Positions 1 to 8,913 are shown, counted from the first letter of the stretch. The stretch is DNA of 64,000 nt from Propionivibrio dicarboxylicus (GCA_945902805.1 CAMDMZ010000015.1:38155-102154), one strand, 5' to 3'. Numbers and translations: made by a program. The notes: generated by a model from the letters alone, not told the origin.

Positions 1-204
1 GGCAAAACTATACGCTTTCTCCCAATCGCCGGCAACCAGTGCGTCCCAACGACTTTGGGCGAGGGATCGCACTTCGGTCTCGGAATTGTTTGCCCCTCCC
101 AAGATGGCACACCCCGCCAAAAGAAAAATCCCGCTTAAAAGTAAGGCCTTCGTCGTGCCCGCAGTACAAGCGCGCGAGAAAAGCCAAGATCTGGAAAATT
201 GCAT
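1..204 (-). CDS. Putative lipoprotein, 5' part only (runs off left edge)
   Basis: Reading leftwards from an ATG at 204 gives 68 residues with no stop before the window edge. The N-terminus is basic and then hydrophobic (KALLLSGIFLLAGCA); LLAGC at residues 28-32 is a lipobox, so Cys32 would be lipidated and the protein anchored in a membrane. The mature part begins with SETEVRSLAQSRWDALVAGD, the kind of short helical start seen in small NTF2-like or 'RWDAL..GD' betaproteobacterial lipoproteins; I cannot name the family from this fragment. A GGAGG lies about 13 nt upstream of the ATG, which is far, so the exact start is uncertain. It is divergent from the secretion operon. Confidence 0.7.
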   Translation of the reverse strand, partial: MQFSRSWLFSRACTAGTTKALLLSGIFLLAGCAILGGANNSETEVRSLAQSRWDALVAGDWEKAYSFA

Positions 205-345
205 CACTATCGAATTGCCTCCATGAAGTTGCAGCAAACGAATTACACCACGAACACTTCTGCAATGTTCAGCCGGAAGTTGATCTGGGTGCAGATCAAG
301 GAAACTTCAACTAGAGGGGATTTGGTCGTACCGTAGAATAGTCGG

Positions 346-375
346 CTGACAATCCGGTCATTTTCAATCTATAGA
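346..375 (+). promoter_or_regulatory. Possible sigma-70 promoter for the gsp operon
   Basis: CTGACA at 346-351 and TATAGA at 370-375 are separated by 18 bp and sit just before the GTG of gspE. Transcription would begin almost at the start codon, leaving hardly any leader, so this is only a suggestion from pattern. The 205-384 gap also has to hold the promoter of the divergent lipoprotein gene. Confidence 0.25.
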
Positions 376-384
376 GCGCTATCA

Positions 385-2076
385 GTGAGTACGTACTTTG
401 GAGAACTGCTGGTCAGCGTTGGCAGAATCAGCACCAACGATCTTGAACGGAGCCTCGCTCTGCAACATGAGGAACCGGGTACCAGAATTGGCGAGATTCT
501 GGTGAGGTTGGGCTTTATCGGCCATTCCGATGTGGCCCGCACCCTGGCGACCCAGCTTGGTTTGGCGGTAGTTCCCAGCGATGGTTACCCGGAATTCCCC
601 GTTCTTGAGGAACAGGTTTCGCCCCGGTTCCTGCGTGACGGCGGCGTAATACCGATCAGCGAAAGCGCGAGTGAAGTCACTCTGGCCATGCTTGACCCCC
701 GAAACGACGGGGTGATTGCTGCTTTTCGTGCCTTGATGGGGTTACAGGTTCGGGTTCTCGTCGCGGTGAAGGATGAGTTTGATGCCGCGCTGGAACGTCT
801 CTATGGTGGGGGCAAGACCGCGATGGGGCAGATTGTCGAGGACATCTCGGCTGTGACCATCCAGGATTTTGACGAAGACGTGCAGCACCTTAAAGATCTG
901 GCGAGCGAAGCTCCGGTGATTCGGTTGGTGGGCTTGGTGATGCGCAGGGCACTGGAAACCCGCGCCTCCGACATTCACATCGAGCCGTTCGAGAACCGCC
1001 TGGTGGTGCGCTACCGGATCGATGGGGTGATGCATGAGGTGGAATCACCGCCACGACGCCTAGCGGCGGCGGTGATTTCACGCATCAAAATCATGGCCAA
1101 TCTGGACATTGCCGAAAGACGACTACCGCAGGACGGCCGGATCAAGCTGCGGATTCAGGGCAAGGAAGTCGATCTGCGTGTCTCCACGGTGCCGACGATG
1201 CACGGCGAGAGCGTGGTGATGCGGATACTGGACAAAGGCGGCGTCCCTCTGGTGTTCGAGTCATTAGGTTTCGAGCCGGACTTGATGGCCCAATTTTCTG
1301 GGCTGCTGGCGCGACCGCACGGCATTCTGCTGGTGACTGGCCCAACCGGCAGCGGTAAGACGACGACGCTCTACACTGCATTATCAGCTCTGAACGTGCC
1401 GGGAGTAAAGATTCTGACGGTCGAGGATCCGGTGGAATACCAACTCGAAGGCGTCAACCAGATCCAGGTCAAGCCACAAATTGATTTGACATTCGCCAAT
1501 GCCTTGCGGGCGATTGTTCGGCAGGATCCCGACATCATCATGATCGGTGAAATACGTGACCTTGAAACAGCCCAGATTGCTGTTCAGTCTGCGCTCACGG
1601 GGCACCTAGTGCTATCCACATTGCACACCAATGATGCCGCCAGCACCATCAACCGTTTGCTTGATATGGGCATGGATGACTATCTGCTGACAACCACCGT
1701 AATCGGAATTCAGGCACAACGCCTGGTGCGAACGCTTTGCCTGGAATGCCGGAAACCATATCCGGCGCTGCCGGAATTGATCGCCGAGACCGGGTTAGGG
1801 CGTTTTGCGATGGCCGATGCGCAGGTGATTTTGTATGAGCCAACCGGCTGCCCGCTGTGCGCGCATACGGGATTCGTCGGCCGCGTGGGGATCATGGAAC
1901 TGATGCCAATGTCGGATGGAATCCGTAGCTTGGTCATGCGACATGCGACATCGGGCGACATCCAGAAACAGGCTGTAATGGAAGGCATGCTGACGATGTA
2001 CGAACATGGATTGCGCAAGGTGCTGGCCGGTATTACAACCCTGGAAGAGATCTTGCGTGTGACGCGCGAGGCTTAA
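385..2076 (+). CDS. gspE: Type II secretion ATPase GspE
   Basis: This is the cytoplasmic hexameric ATPase that powers the type II secretion pseudopilus. The 563-residue protein has an N-terminal MshEN-type domain (STYFGELLVSVGRIS), Walker A GPTGSGKTTT near residue 320, the Asp box around TVEDPVEYQ, Walker B-type RQDPDIIMIGEIRD and a His box (STLHTND). A zinc-binding tetracysteine, CLEC then CPLC, lies near residues 452-492. Length and motifs are those of a full GspE. The start is GTG, chosen because the N-terminal domain begins there; no strong ribosome site is visible. It is the first gene of an eleven-gene operon and is followed after 24 bp by gspF. A PilB-type role is less likely because five pseudopilin genes follow. 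Confidence 0.95.
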   Translation: MSTYFGELLVSVGRISTNDLERSLALQHEEPGTRIGEILVRLGFIGHSDVARTLATQLGLAVVPSDGYPEFPVLEEQVSPRFLRDGGVIPISESASEVTLAMLDPRNDGVIAAFRALMGLQVRVLVAVKDEFDAALERLYGGGKTAMGQIVEDISAVTIQDFDEDVQHLKDLASEAPVIRLVGLVMRRALETRASDIHIEPFENRLVVRYRIDGVMHEVESPPRRLAAAVISRIKIMANLDIAERRLPQDGRIKLRIQGKEVDLRVSTVPTMHGESVVMRILDKGGVPLVFESLGFEPDLMAQFSGLLARPHGILLVTGPTGSGKTTTLYTALSALNVPGVKILTVEDPVEYQLEGVNQIQVKPQIDLTFANALRAIVRQDPDIIMIGEIRDLETAQIAVQSALTGHLVLSTLHTNDAASTINRLLDMGMDDYLLTTTVIGIQAQRLVRTLCLECRKPYPALPELIAETGLGRFAMADAQVILYEPTGCPLCAHTGFVGRVGIMELMPMSDGIRSLVMRHATSGDIQKQAVMEGMLTMYEHGLRKVLAGITTLEEILRVTREA

Positions 2077-2100
2077 GGGTAAAGGTAAAGGGATAAGGCC

Positions 2101-3315
2101 GTGGCACGTTTTACATTCAAGGCGAGTTCGCCTGGCGGGGAGGTGGAATCGGGAGAGATCGATGCCGCTGATCAGGCCTCTGCGGTAGAGCGCATCCAGG
2201 GCATGGGGTTAATTCCAATTCGTGTAGAAGTCGGCTCTGGCGGGACGGCGACAACACGGAAGGGAGTATTTACAACGCGCCGGGTATCGCAGGCGCAACT
2301 TGGCGAAATTACACGAGAACTGGCAACCCTGCTGCGCTCCGGACTGCCACTTGATCGGGCCATGGAGATTCTGATTGGAATGTCGTCGACACCAACGATG
2401 ACGATCATGTTGACTGAAATTCGTGACGAGGTACGCGGCGGAGCGACCCTGTCCAAGGCGATCGGTCAGTATCCGGATGTTTTCGGGCGCTTTTATATCG
2501 GCATGATCAAGGCTGGTGAAGCGGGTGGCTCACTGGGCACGGTCCTGACTCGAATCTCGGAATTCATGGAGCGATCGAAGGAGTTACGTGAAACCGTCAC
2601 CTCGGCGCTGATCTACCCGGCGATCCTGATACTGGCTTCGGCGACGTCTGTATTGCTGCTTCTGGTATTTGTCGTACCCCAGTTTTCCCAGATGTTCGAG
2701 CAGTCAGGCAAAGCACTGCCACTGCCAACCCAGATTGTGGTCGGTGCCGGGGAATGGTTGCGTATCTACTGGTGGACTCTCCCTATCGTGCTGATAGCTA
2801 TCCATCGGTACTTTGCCTGGCAAATGGGGCACCCGGAACGAAAGTTTGTCTGGGACGGCCGTCTGTTGCGATTGGGGCTGGTGGGAGACCTACTAACGAA
2901 GGTGGAGGTCGCCAGACTGGCCCGTACGCTGGGAACTCTGCTGACCAATGGCATTCCGCTGCTCGGCGCACTAGCGATCGTTCGGGAGACCATAGGCAAT
3001 AGCGTAATTGCGGCCGGGCTTGAGGCCGCCCGGGAACAGTTACAGTCAGGCCACGGACTAAGCAAGCCACTGATGGCACAAGGGGTTTTCCCGCCGCTGG
3101 CGGTGCATATGATGAGCGTCGGCGAAGAAACGGGGCGATTGGATGAGATGCTTACCCAGGTTGCCGATGTTTACGACAAAGAGGTGTCGCATGCGGTCAA
3201 GCGCATGCTGGCATTGCTCGAACCAGTGCTGATACTTGGTTTGGGACTGGTAATCGGCGGAATTATTCTGTCGATTCTGCTCGCGATCCTCAAGGTCAAT
3301 AGCCTGGTCGGCTGA
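2101..3315 (+). CDS. gspF: Type II secretion inner-membrane platform protein GspF
   Basis: GspF is the polytopic platform protein that contacts GspE and GspL and organises pseudopilus assembly. At 404 residues it has the usual tandem GspF domains (about residues 70-195 and 270-395), each containing a GEx(T/S)G-type motif (KAGEAGGSLG, SVGEETGRLDE), with hydrophobic segments near 170-190, 220-235 and 370-395. It starts with GTG (ARFTFKASSPGGEVE), preceded by a purine-rich repeat of GGTAAAG. Residues 43-50 (VGSGGTA) are encoded by a copy of the dispersed repeat, placed in the variable stretch before the first core domain. It lies 24 bp after gspE and 140 bp before gspG. Confidence 0.95.
   Translation: MARFTFKASSPGGEVESGEIDAADQASAVERIQGMGLIPIRVEVGSGGTATTRKGVFTTRRVSQAQLGEITRELATLLRSGLPLDRAMEILIGMSSTPTMTIMLTEIRDEVRGGATLSKAIGQYPDVFGRFYIGMIKAGEAGGSLGTVLTRISEFMERSKELRETVTSALIYPAILILASATSVLLLLVFVVPQFSQMFEQSGKALPLPTQIVVGAGEWLRIYWWTLPIVLIAIHRYFAWQMGHPERKFVWDGRLLRLGLVGDLLTKVEVARLARTLGTLLTNGIPLLGALAIVRETIGNSVIAAGLEAAREQLQSGHGLSKPLMAQGVFPPLAVHMMSVGEETGRLDEMLTQVADVYDKEVSHAVKRMLALLEPVLILGLGLVIGGIILSILLAILKVNSLVG
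2228..2250 (+). repeat. Dispersed short repeat, copy 1 (plus form, in gspF)
   Basis: AAGTCGGCTCTGG followed by CGGGACGGCG. It carries the CTC variant instead of TGC/CGC at the centre, also seen at 17456. It is read in the gene as VGSGGTA. Confidence 0.75.
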
Positions 3316-3455
3316 CGGTCAGTGCTGGCGCGGTAGTCACCGAAGGGGGCTGAGTCAGGAGTCGGATAGAATCCGTTTCTGGTCACACGGGATCGGATCG
3401 TCCGAATCAGTAGCGTTCTATTCCACTCATGGACTACCACTGGAGCAAAAAAGGT

Positions 3456-3899
3456 ATGAAATCAAGATTTTCGGGGGGTTTTCGATACACGACTGGCTTC
3501 ACCCTGATCGAACTGTTGGTTGTATTGTTGATTCTGGGCATGATTGCGGGTATCGCGGGCCCACAGGTGATGAACTATCTGGGCGAATCGAAGGCAAAGG
3601 CTGCGAAGCTGCAGATTGAGGAGTTTGGCTCCAGTCTTGATTTGTTCAAACTGGATGTAGGCCGTTACCCCGATAGCCAAGAGGGCTTGCAGGCATTGGT
3701 AACAGCGCCGTCGGGAAAAAACGCCGACCGATGGCGGGGTCCTTATCTTAAGAAAAAGAGCATTCCAAAGGATCCTTGGGGAACAGATTTCCAATATTCC
3801 GTTCCCGGTAAACATGGTCCCTACGATATTCTGTCGCTAGGTGCCGATGGCCGCGAAGGTGGCGAAGGGGACAACAAGGATATCGCGAGCTGGGAGTGA
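3456..3899 (+). CDS. gspG: Major pseudopilin GspG
   Basis: GspG forms the body of the type II secretion pseudopilus. The prepilin leader MKSRFSGGFRYTTG is followed by the cleavage and methylation site FTLIELL and a hydrophobic helix. The C-terminal domain has the classical GspG signatures: GRYPDSQEGLQAL, a GPYLKK/PKDPWG segment and the calcium-site end (LSLGADGREGGEG then DIASWE). I prefer the ATG at 3456 because it gives a normal short basic leader with a GGAG upstream; an in-frame ATG at 3429 would add nine residues. The 147-residue length is typical. Its TGA overlaps the start of gspH. Confidence 0.95.
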   Translation: MKSRFSGGFRYTTGFTLIELLVVLLILGMIAGIAGPQVMNYLGESKAKAAKLQIEEFGSSLDLFKLDVGRYPDSQEGLQALVTAPSGKNADRWRGPYLKKKSIPKDPWGTDFQYSVPGKHGPYDILSLGADGREGGEGDNKDIASWE

Positions 3900-4366
3900 T
3901 CGAGGCAACGCAGGACTGGCCGTCCATGAGAAGGACTTCCGGCGGGTTTACCCTAATCGAGTTGATCGTGGTGCTGTTAGTTCTCGGGCTCGCCTATGGT
4001 ATGACTGGCCCCCTGATCGGGGAAACACCGGTTGGCCTCGACCTGAGCACGGCAAGCCGGCAACTGGCTGCGGGCATGCGCAAAGCGAGGGATGTGGCGG
4101 TTACTAGTCGAAAGGAGGCTGTCCTTACGCTGGATTTGCACTCGGGTACCTTTCGGCTGACGGATGACCCCAGGATCTATGAACTGCCCAAGAAACTCAG
4201 TTACTCGATGTTTACTGCCGAATCCGAAACCATGTACACCAACACCGGGAGTATTCGGTTCTTTCCCGATGGAAGTTCATCTGGCGGACGAATTACTGCG
4301 GCGGCGGGTACCAGTCACCAGAGCGTCGATGTCGACTGGATCGCGGGACGAGTAAAGATCCTTTGA
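3896..4366 (+). CDS. gspH: Minor pseudopilin GspH
   Basis: The prepilin leader ends SGG, followed by [19 protein letters not shown], the N-terminal transmembrane helix of type IV pilin-like proteins. The rest (QLAAGMRKARDVAVTSRKEAVLTLD, then FFPDGSSSGGRI) matches the GspH/FimT pattern of a small beta-rich pseudopilin. GspH sits near the tip of the pseudopilus. The GTG at 3896 overlaps the gspG stop; an ATG at 3926 (MRRTSGG) is an equally good start giving a shorter leader. The end overlaps gspI. Confidence 0.85.
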   Translation: MIEATQDWPSMRRTSGGFTLIELIVVLLVLGLAYGMTGPLIGETPVGLDLSTASRQLAAGMRKARDVAVTSRKEAVLTLDLHSGTFRLTDDPRIYELPKKLSYSMFTAESETMYTNTGSIRFFPDGSSSGGRITAAAGTSHQSVDVDWIAGRVKIL

Positions 4367-4785
4367 TTCGATTCCGTTCCCACGGCTTCTCGCTGCTGGA
4401 AATCCTAGTTGCGTTTTCGATTCTCGCGCTGTCGTTGGGTGTCTTGATGAGAATTTTCTCAAGCAGCTTGAGCACCGTTACGGCCATTGGTAATCAGTAC
4501 CGGGCAACTGAAATCGCAAAATCACTCCTCGCTTCAAGTGGAGTTGAAGCACCACTCGCGGCGGGACGCCTCGAAGGAAGCGTCGGCGAGCAGTATCGAT
4601 GGTCCGTTGACATGTCGCGCGTTGACGACGAGGTGATGATGGGGTCGGTCGGTCAATTCCGCCCTTCGGTAGCACTTTGGCAGATGACGGTTCGGGTCGC
4701 GTGGGGCAATAACTCGGGCGCCGCAGACGCGGAAAGGGCAATTTCACTCACGACTCTGCGCCTACAACCCCCATCTCCACCATGA
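4363..4785 (+). CDS. gspI: Minor pseudopilin GspI
   Basis: This is a pseudopilin of 140 residues with a short leader (IRFRSHG) before FSLLEILVAFSILALSLGVLM, the pattern typical of GspI, where F-S-L-L-E-V/I-L-V-A is conserved. The likely start is TTG at 4363, overlapping the gspH TGA, which implies translational coupling. GspI nucleates the tip complex with GspJ and GspK. The stop overlaps the gspJ ATG. Confidence 0.85.
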   Translation: MIRFRSHGFSLLEILVAFSILALSLGVLMRIFSSSLSTVTAIGNQYRATEIAKSLLASSGVEAPLAAGRLEGSVGEQYRWSVDMSRVDDEVMMGSVGQFRPSVALWQMTVRVAWGNNSGAADAERAISLTTLRLQPPSPP

Positions 4786-5459
4786 GGACAATTTCGACTC
4801 ATCCTGCAACCAGCCGTGGCTTTACCTTGCTTGAATTGCTCATCGGCTTAAGCCTCCTCGGCTTCATTCTGGCATTGTTGTTCGGTGGATTCCGCCTTGC
4901 ATCCACGACTGGCGATGCCGTGGAGGGCAAGCTTTCCGAATTGGCGTATGAGCAGGGTGGCCTAGGGCTGATACGACGTTTGTTCGACTCAGCACAGCCG
5001 ATTTACTGGACTCAGGCTCAACGTCGGATCTTGCTCTTTCACGGCGAACAAGACGTTGTAACGTTTGCTGCGCCGCTGACTGAGCTTTCAGGGTTAAGAA
5101 TTGTCCAACTGGCGCTAGAACCGGATAGTGGCATGAAGAATTCACCACATAACCGGTTAGTGCTCCGCTACGGAGCCATTCCCTATGGAGCGCCAACGTT
5201 CGACGGAACCCTTGCTGCCAGTTCCATTCACACTGTGCTTGGAGACATTCGCTCGGCCACATTCGAATTTCTTGGCTCAATCGCTCCGGACAAGCCCGTC
5301 GAGTGGCAGAGCCAATGGTTGAAACAAAGCAAGCTTCCGCTCCTGATACGAATACGGGTATTGCGAAGCGATGCGGAGCAGTTGGATATCACGATAGCTC
5401 CCGCGGTTAAGGCGGAAGATGTAACTGGCATTCGAATCACTGCCGGACCGCAGTTATGA
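4782..5459 (+). CDS. gspJ: Minor pseudopilin GspJ
   Basis: The leader MRTISTHPATSRG precedes FTLLELLIGLSLLGFILALLF. Length (225 residues), position between gspI and gspK, and the RILVLRS/ITAGPQL end fit GspJ, the tip-complex pseudopilin. The ATG overlaps the gspI stop and its own stop overlaps gspK, so H-I-J-K are read as one coupled block. Confidence 0.88.
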   Translation: MRTISTHPATSRGFTLLELLIGLSLLGFILALLFGGFRLASTTGDAVEGKLSELAYEQGGLGLIRRLFDSAQPIYWTQAQRRILLFHGEQDVVTFAAPLTELSGLRIVQLALEPDSGMKNSPHNRLVLRYGAIPYGAPTFDGTLAASSIHTVLGDIRSATFEFLGSIAPDKPVEWQSQWLKQSKLPLLIRIRVLRSDAEQLDITIAPAVKAEDVTGIRITAGPQL

Positions 5460-6334
5460 CCTCAACTCGCCTCTTTCCGCCATGCAGTACGTCCAGCTTT
5501 GACAAGGAAAGTGGAGTAGCACTTGTGATGGTACTTTGGATGCTCGCCTTGCTTACCGTCATCGCAGGTAATGTGGCGTTTTCAGTTCGTACCGAGACAA
5601 GAGCAGTAAGTAATGTTTCTGCGTTAGCAAAGGCAGAGGCGGCTGCGGATGCAGGCATCCACAAAGCTATCTACGAAGTGTTGCGCCCAATCGGTGCCCT
5701 AGGGCGATGGGATGCCGACGGAACCATCATTCCCTGGGCCTTCGGGGATGCCAACATTTATGTGACGATCCGCGATGAATCAGGGAAAATCGACCTCAAC
5801 TATGCGCCAGCGAATCTGTTGGCGGCCTTGTTCCGCGTCCTAGAGATACCTGAGCAGGAAGCCCTGTCGTTGGCTGATGCAATCGTTGATTGGCGCGATA
5901 CCGACAACTTGCGGAGCCTTCATGGCGCAGAAGTTGACGAGTATCTTGCTGCAGGAAGGCCATTCGGTCCAGCCAATTTACCGTTTCAGGCAATTGACGA
6001 ACTTCGCCTCGTGCTTGGTATGCGGCCAGAGATTTTTCGGGCGATTGAGCGGGTTGTTACCATTCATTCACGCCAAGGCAATATCAATACGGCGTCAGCT
6101 CCACCACTTGTACTACTCGCCATGAAGACCAGCGCGGCTCCGTCACTCGCGCAGGTCAATCAGGGCTCAAGGTATCTGGGGATTGAGGTTGAGGCTGTCT
6201 TGGAGGACAATACGCGCTTTGCTAGGATGGCGGTGGTTCGCATTTCCGGAAACACGCTGGAACCATTCAGCATTCTGGCGTACCGAACGCCGCGCTTCGA
6301 CGCCGCTACTACTCCCGGAGTCGAGCCAAACTAA
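5456..6334 (+). CDS. gspK: Pseudopilus tip protein GspK
   Basis: GspK caps the pseudopilus. After a long leader there is a hydrophobic helix beginning GVALVMVLWMLALLTVIAG, lacking the usual +1 Phe and +5 Glu as is normal for GspK. The large soluble domain contains DESGKIDLNYAPANLLAALF, AIVDWRDTD and INTASAPPLVLLAM, the characteristic helix-hairpin-like GspK repeats. It has 292 residues. It overlaps gspJ and is followed by gspL after 9 bp. Confidence 0.92.
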   Translation: MTSTRLFPPCSTSSFDKESGVALVMVLWMLALLTVIAGNVAFSVRTETRAVSNVSALAKAEAAADAGIHKAIYEVLRPIGALGRWDADGTIIPWAFGDANIYVTIRDESGKIDLNYAPANLLAALFRVLEIPEQEALSLADAIVDWRDTDNLRSLHGAEVDEYLAAGRPFGPANLPFQAIDELRLVLGMRPEIFRAIERVVTIHSRQGNINTASAPPLVLLAMKTSAAPSLAQVNQGSRYLGIEVEAVLEDNTRFARMAVVRISGNTLEPFSILAYRTPRFDAATTPGVEPN

Positions 6335-6343
6335 TTCCGCGAA

Positions 6344-7690
6344 ATGACTCGTTCAACTGGCATTACATCACTGCGAAGCGCCTACATCGGCAAGATGGCT
6401 GCACGTTTCTTTAGTTGGTGGCGAGGCGAGCTTGCTGAGCTGATTCCTGCATCTGTGTCTTCTTGGTGGCAGGGTGCGAACCGGACGGTGCTCGTGCATT
6501 TGGCAGATACCCGCATCATTATTGAACGTGAAGTTGCTGGTGAGCGGGAGAAACTGGCAGAAATTGATACGAAACAGGCAAGCCTTAGTGAAGTTGGTGC
6601 TACCGCGGGTCGCGTTTTGCAGAATTCCGTCAGGAGTAGCTATCGCGCCCTAGGGAACCTGGATAAGGAGAGGGTTTTCCGGCGAACAATTGTGGTTCCG
6701 TTTGCTCTTGAGGAAAATCTTCGCCAAGCGCTTGGTTTTGAGATCGATCGCTACACACCATTCAAGTTGGACCAGGTCTATTTCGATTTCCGTATCCTGC
6801 ATCGTGATCCATCCCTGCGCCGGCTTACCATTGATCTGGGTGTGGTTTCTCGTGTCGTGATCGATCATGATTTGGAAAGACTCGACGCTCTCGGGCTCAA
6901 GGTTCAAGGTTTCGCGCTCAGCGATGAGGCTTTTACCAGAAATCCACTTACATTTGCTCCAGCAGCGATTCCAGCAACGTCTCTAGCACCACGATCTTTG
7001 ATACGCCTAGGTCTTGGGATGACTGCAGGACTGCTTCTGGTCGTTCTGCTAGCAATTCCTCCTTGGCAGAAGCGCACAACTGCTATCAGCCTGATTGCGC
7101 CTCTTGACGCAGCAAAACAGGCGGCGCGTGAAACCGACCGCCTTCGTGATCGCCTTGACGCACTAGTCATTGATCATAATCTGCTGCCCGAAAGAAAATG
7201 GCGCAACCCCTCATCGCTGATTGTGCTGGAGGAACTTAGCAAGTTGCTGGCGGATGGAACCTACCTGATCCAGTTGGAACTGGACGAAAAGGGAATTTCC
7301 ATACAAGGAGAGTCGGATGCAGCCGCGAAACTAGTCGATCTAATGGAAGACTCGCCTGTTTTCAAGGATGTGGTTTTCAAGTCGTCCCTTACCAAAGTGC
7401 TGGGTACCGGATACGATCGGTTTCACGTGGCAGCTGCCTTTGATGAAGGCGCGCATTTTCCCAAGCCAGCACCGGATCTGTCGGAAGGGAAGGACCAACA
7501 CATCGAAAGCCAGTCCTTGGGAACCACCATGGACGCCCCCCCCCCGTCGTTGCCGCCCCCTGCGACAACGACTGCGAAGAGCCAGCCCGTGCTGACAGGA
7601 ACGCCGCCAGTAGCCTCGTCTCAACGAGAGCAACTGCCTTCAGCGTCCTCACACATGGTTGCGGGGCCAGTCGTCCCCGGAAAGAATTGA
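6344..7690 (+). CDS. gspL: Type II secretion protein GspL (actin-like/PilM-PilN type)
   Basis: GspL bridges the ATPase GspE to the periplasmic part of the machine. Residues about 1-210 form the cytoplasmic actin-like fold (RTIVVPFALEENLRQALGFEIDRYTPF is the typical PilM/GspL signature). A transmembrane helix follows near 222-242 (GMTAGLLLVVLLAIPPW), then a periplasmic ferredoxin-like region (LADGTYLIQLELDEKGISIQGES). The last 60 or so residues are a Pro-rich tail not usual in GspL and contain a run of ten C bases at 7536-7545. The stop TGA overlaps the gspM ATG, so a frame change in the tail would also disturb coupling. Confidence 0.85.
   Translation: MTRSTGITSLRSAYIGKMAARFFSWWRGELAELIPASVSSWWQGANRTVLVHLADTRIIIEREVAGEREKLAEIDTKQASLSEVGATAGRVLQNSVRSSYRALGNLDKERVFRRTIVVPFALEENLRQALGFEIDRYTPFKLDQVYFDFRILHRDPSLRRLTIDLGVVSRVVIDHDLERLDALGLKVQGFALSDEAFTRNPLTFAPAAIPATSLAPRSLIRLGLGMTAGLLLVVLLAIPPWQKRTTAISLIAPLDAAKQAARETDRLRDRLDALVIDHNLLPERKWRNPSSLIVLEELSKLLADGTYLIQLELDEKGISIQGESDAAAKLVDLMEDSPVFKDVVFKSSLTKVLGTGYDRFHVAAAFDEGAHFPKPAPDLSEGKDQHIESQSLGTTMDAPPPSLPPPATTTAKSQPVLTGTPPVASSQREQLPSASSHMVAGPVVPGKN
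7536..7545 (+). repeat. C10 homopolymer inside gspL
   Basis: Ten consecutive C residues follow the codons ATG GAC G in the tail-coding part of gspL, near codon 398. A length change of one base would alter only about the last 50 residues and shift or extend the stop that overlaps gspM. Confidence 0.9.
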
Positions 7691-8283
7691 TGAGGATAGA
7701 TATTTCCGTCCGTCAGTCGCAGCTAGTTGCCATTTTCTTGTTGATTGTGGCGCTTGGGTTGGCATTTGCTGCGCTTGCTGTGCCCGTGTGGTGGTTACAT
7801 CAGCATTATGACTATTACATTGATGATTACTCTGACCGGTTGCGCCGCTATCAGCAAATCGCTGATTTACGCTCTCAGATTGAGCATTCGATTAGCACCG
7901 TGACGGAACGAGATGCCGGTAAGTACTATCTGAAGGGGGCAACTCCAGCGTTAGCTGGCGCAGAATTGCAAGGTCTCGTTACTCGTATCGTCGAAGCTCA
8001 AAAGGGAAAGCTCTTCAGTAGTCAAATTCTTGCGAACAATTCATTGAAGGAAGATGAGCCGATTTCCAAGATTGCAATTCAGGTCCAACTATCTGCGGCC
8101 ATTATTCCTTTGCAGTTGATTCTCCATTCCTTGGAAGCCAATCAGCCCTATCTATTTATCGACAAGCTCCTGATAACCTCGAATTTTGGTCGATTGTATA
8201 AGCCACTACCTGGAGTACAACCCGACTATCAGGTTCAACTCACTGTATCCGCCTATGTTCGCCCACGGGAGGCTATACCGTGA
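7690..8283 (+). CDS. gspM: GspM-like inner-membrane protein of the type II system
   Basis: This bitopic protein of 197 residues has a transmembrane helix near residues 12-37 (VAIFLLIVALGLAFAALAVPVWW), a short coiled-coil-like stretch and a periplasmic ferredoxin-like domain ending in a beta strand (YQVQLTVSAYVRPRE), as in GspM/PilO. It is identified by fold pattern and position after gspL rather than by strong sequence motifs. The ATG at 7690 overlaps the gspL TGA (TGATG). Confidence 0.75.
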   Translation: MRIDISVRQSQLVAIFLLIVALGLAFAALAVPVWWLHQHYDYYIDDYSDRLRRYQQIADLRSQIEHSISTVTERDAGKYYLKGATPALAGAELQGLVTRIVEAQKGKLFSSQILANNSLKEDEPISKIAIQVQLSAAIIPLQLILHSLEANQPYLFIDKLLITSNFGRLYKPLPGVQPDYQVQLTVSAYVRPREAIP

Positions 8284-8810
8284 CCAGGCTGGAACGGATA
8301 TTGACCCCGGAACGTGTTGAGGGCTACTCGTGGATCATTGTGTTCACGATTTTGTTCCTCAGCATTGGTCAGATTACGGACTGGGGTTCTCGGCGGAACT
8401 GGCCAATACCATCTTCACAAGCGGGTCCAACGGCTTTTGCTGCACCTAAACTTGAAACTGCATTTATTCCACCTGCCCCAGACACGATGCTAGAAACATC
8501 TCTACGACCCCTGTTTGTGGTCACTCGAAGGCCAGCCCCCACTCCTCCACCACCAGCGCCTCCTGCGCCTCCGAAGCCAACTATGAAAAAAGGGCAATTT
8601 CTTCTGACCGGAGTCACGATTGTTGCCAATCAAAAATTTGCGCACATATTGGATCGGGCGAGCAATAAGTCGGTCGTGGTGAGCGAAGGGAAAGACATCG
8701 GCGGCATTACCATTAAGCAAATCAGTGAAACACAGGTGATCCTCACTCAGTATGACGATACAGAGGTACTGGTTCTTCGCAGCCCCGTCAAGCTTCCAGC
8801 AAGCAAGTAA
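8280..8810 (+). CDS. GspC/PilP-like periplasmic connector protein
   Basis: This 176-residue protein has one transmembrane segment near residues 18-34 (WIIVFTILFLSIGQI), a Pro-rich spacer (PAPTPPPPAPPAPPKPT at about 82-98) and a small C-terminal beta domain (GQFLLTGVTIVANQKFAHILDR, then GITIKQISETQVILT). That order, helix, flexible spacer, HR-type domain before a secretin gene, fits GspC, which links the inner-membrane platform to GspD. It could equally be annotated as a GspN/PilP-type protein. No PDZ domain is visible. It starts with GTG overlapping the gspM stop. Confidence 0.65.
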   Translation: MTRLERILTPERVEGYSWIIVFTILFLSIGQITDWGSRRNWPIPSSQAGPTAFAAPKLETAFIPPAPDTMLETSLRPLFVVTRRPAPTPPPPAPPAPPKPTMKKGQFLLTGVTIVANQKFAHILDRASNKSVVVSEGKDIGGITIKQISETQVILTQYDDTEVLVLRSPVKLPASK

Positions 8811-8913
8811 TGCGCAACGCAATCGTGTCAATTTTCTCAAGATGATTCACGCCTACAGCCTGTACTTTGCTGAAAAAATCGCATCGACTCGTAAAACGAA
8901 TTCGGATGAAACC

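Noticed and set aside
39..314. Open frame on the plus strand at the left edge
   Set aside because: It lies opposite the lipoprotein start and in its promoter region, has no recognisable domain and an atypical composition.
3318..3336. GTCAGTGCTGGCGCGGTAG after gspF
   Set aside because: Several mismatches and no A-run; below the level used for the family.
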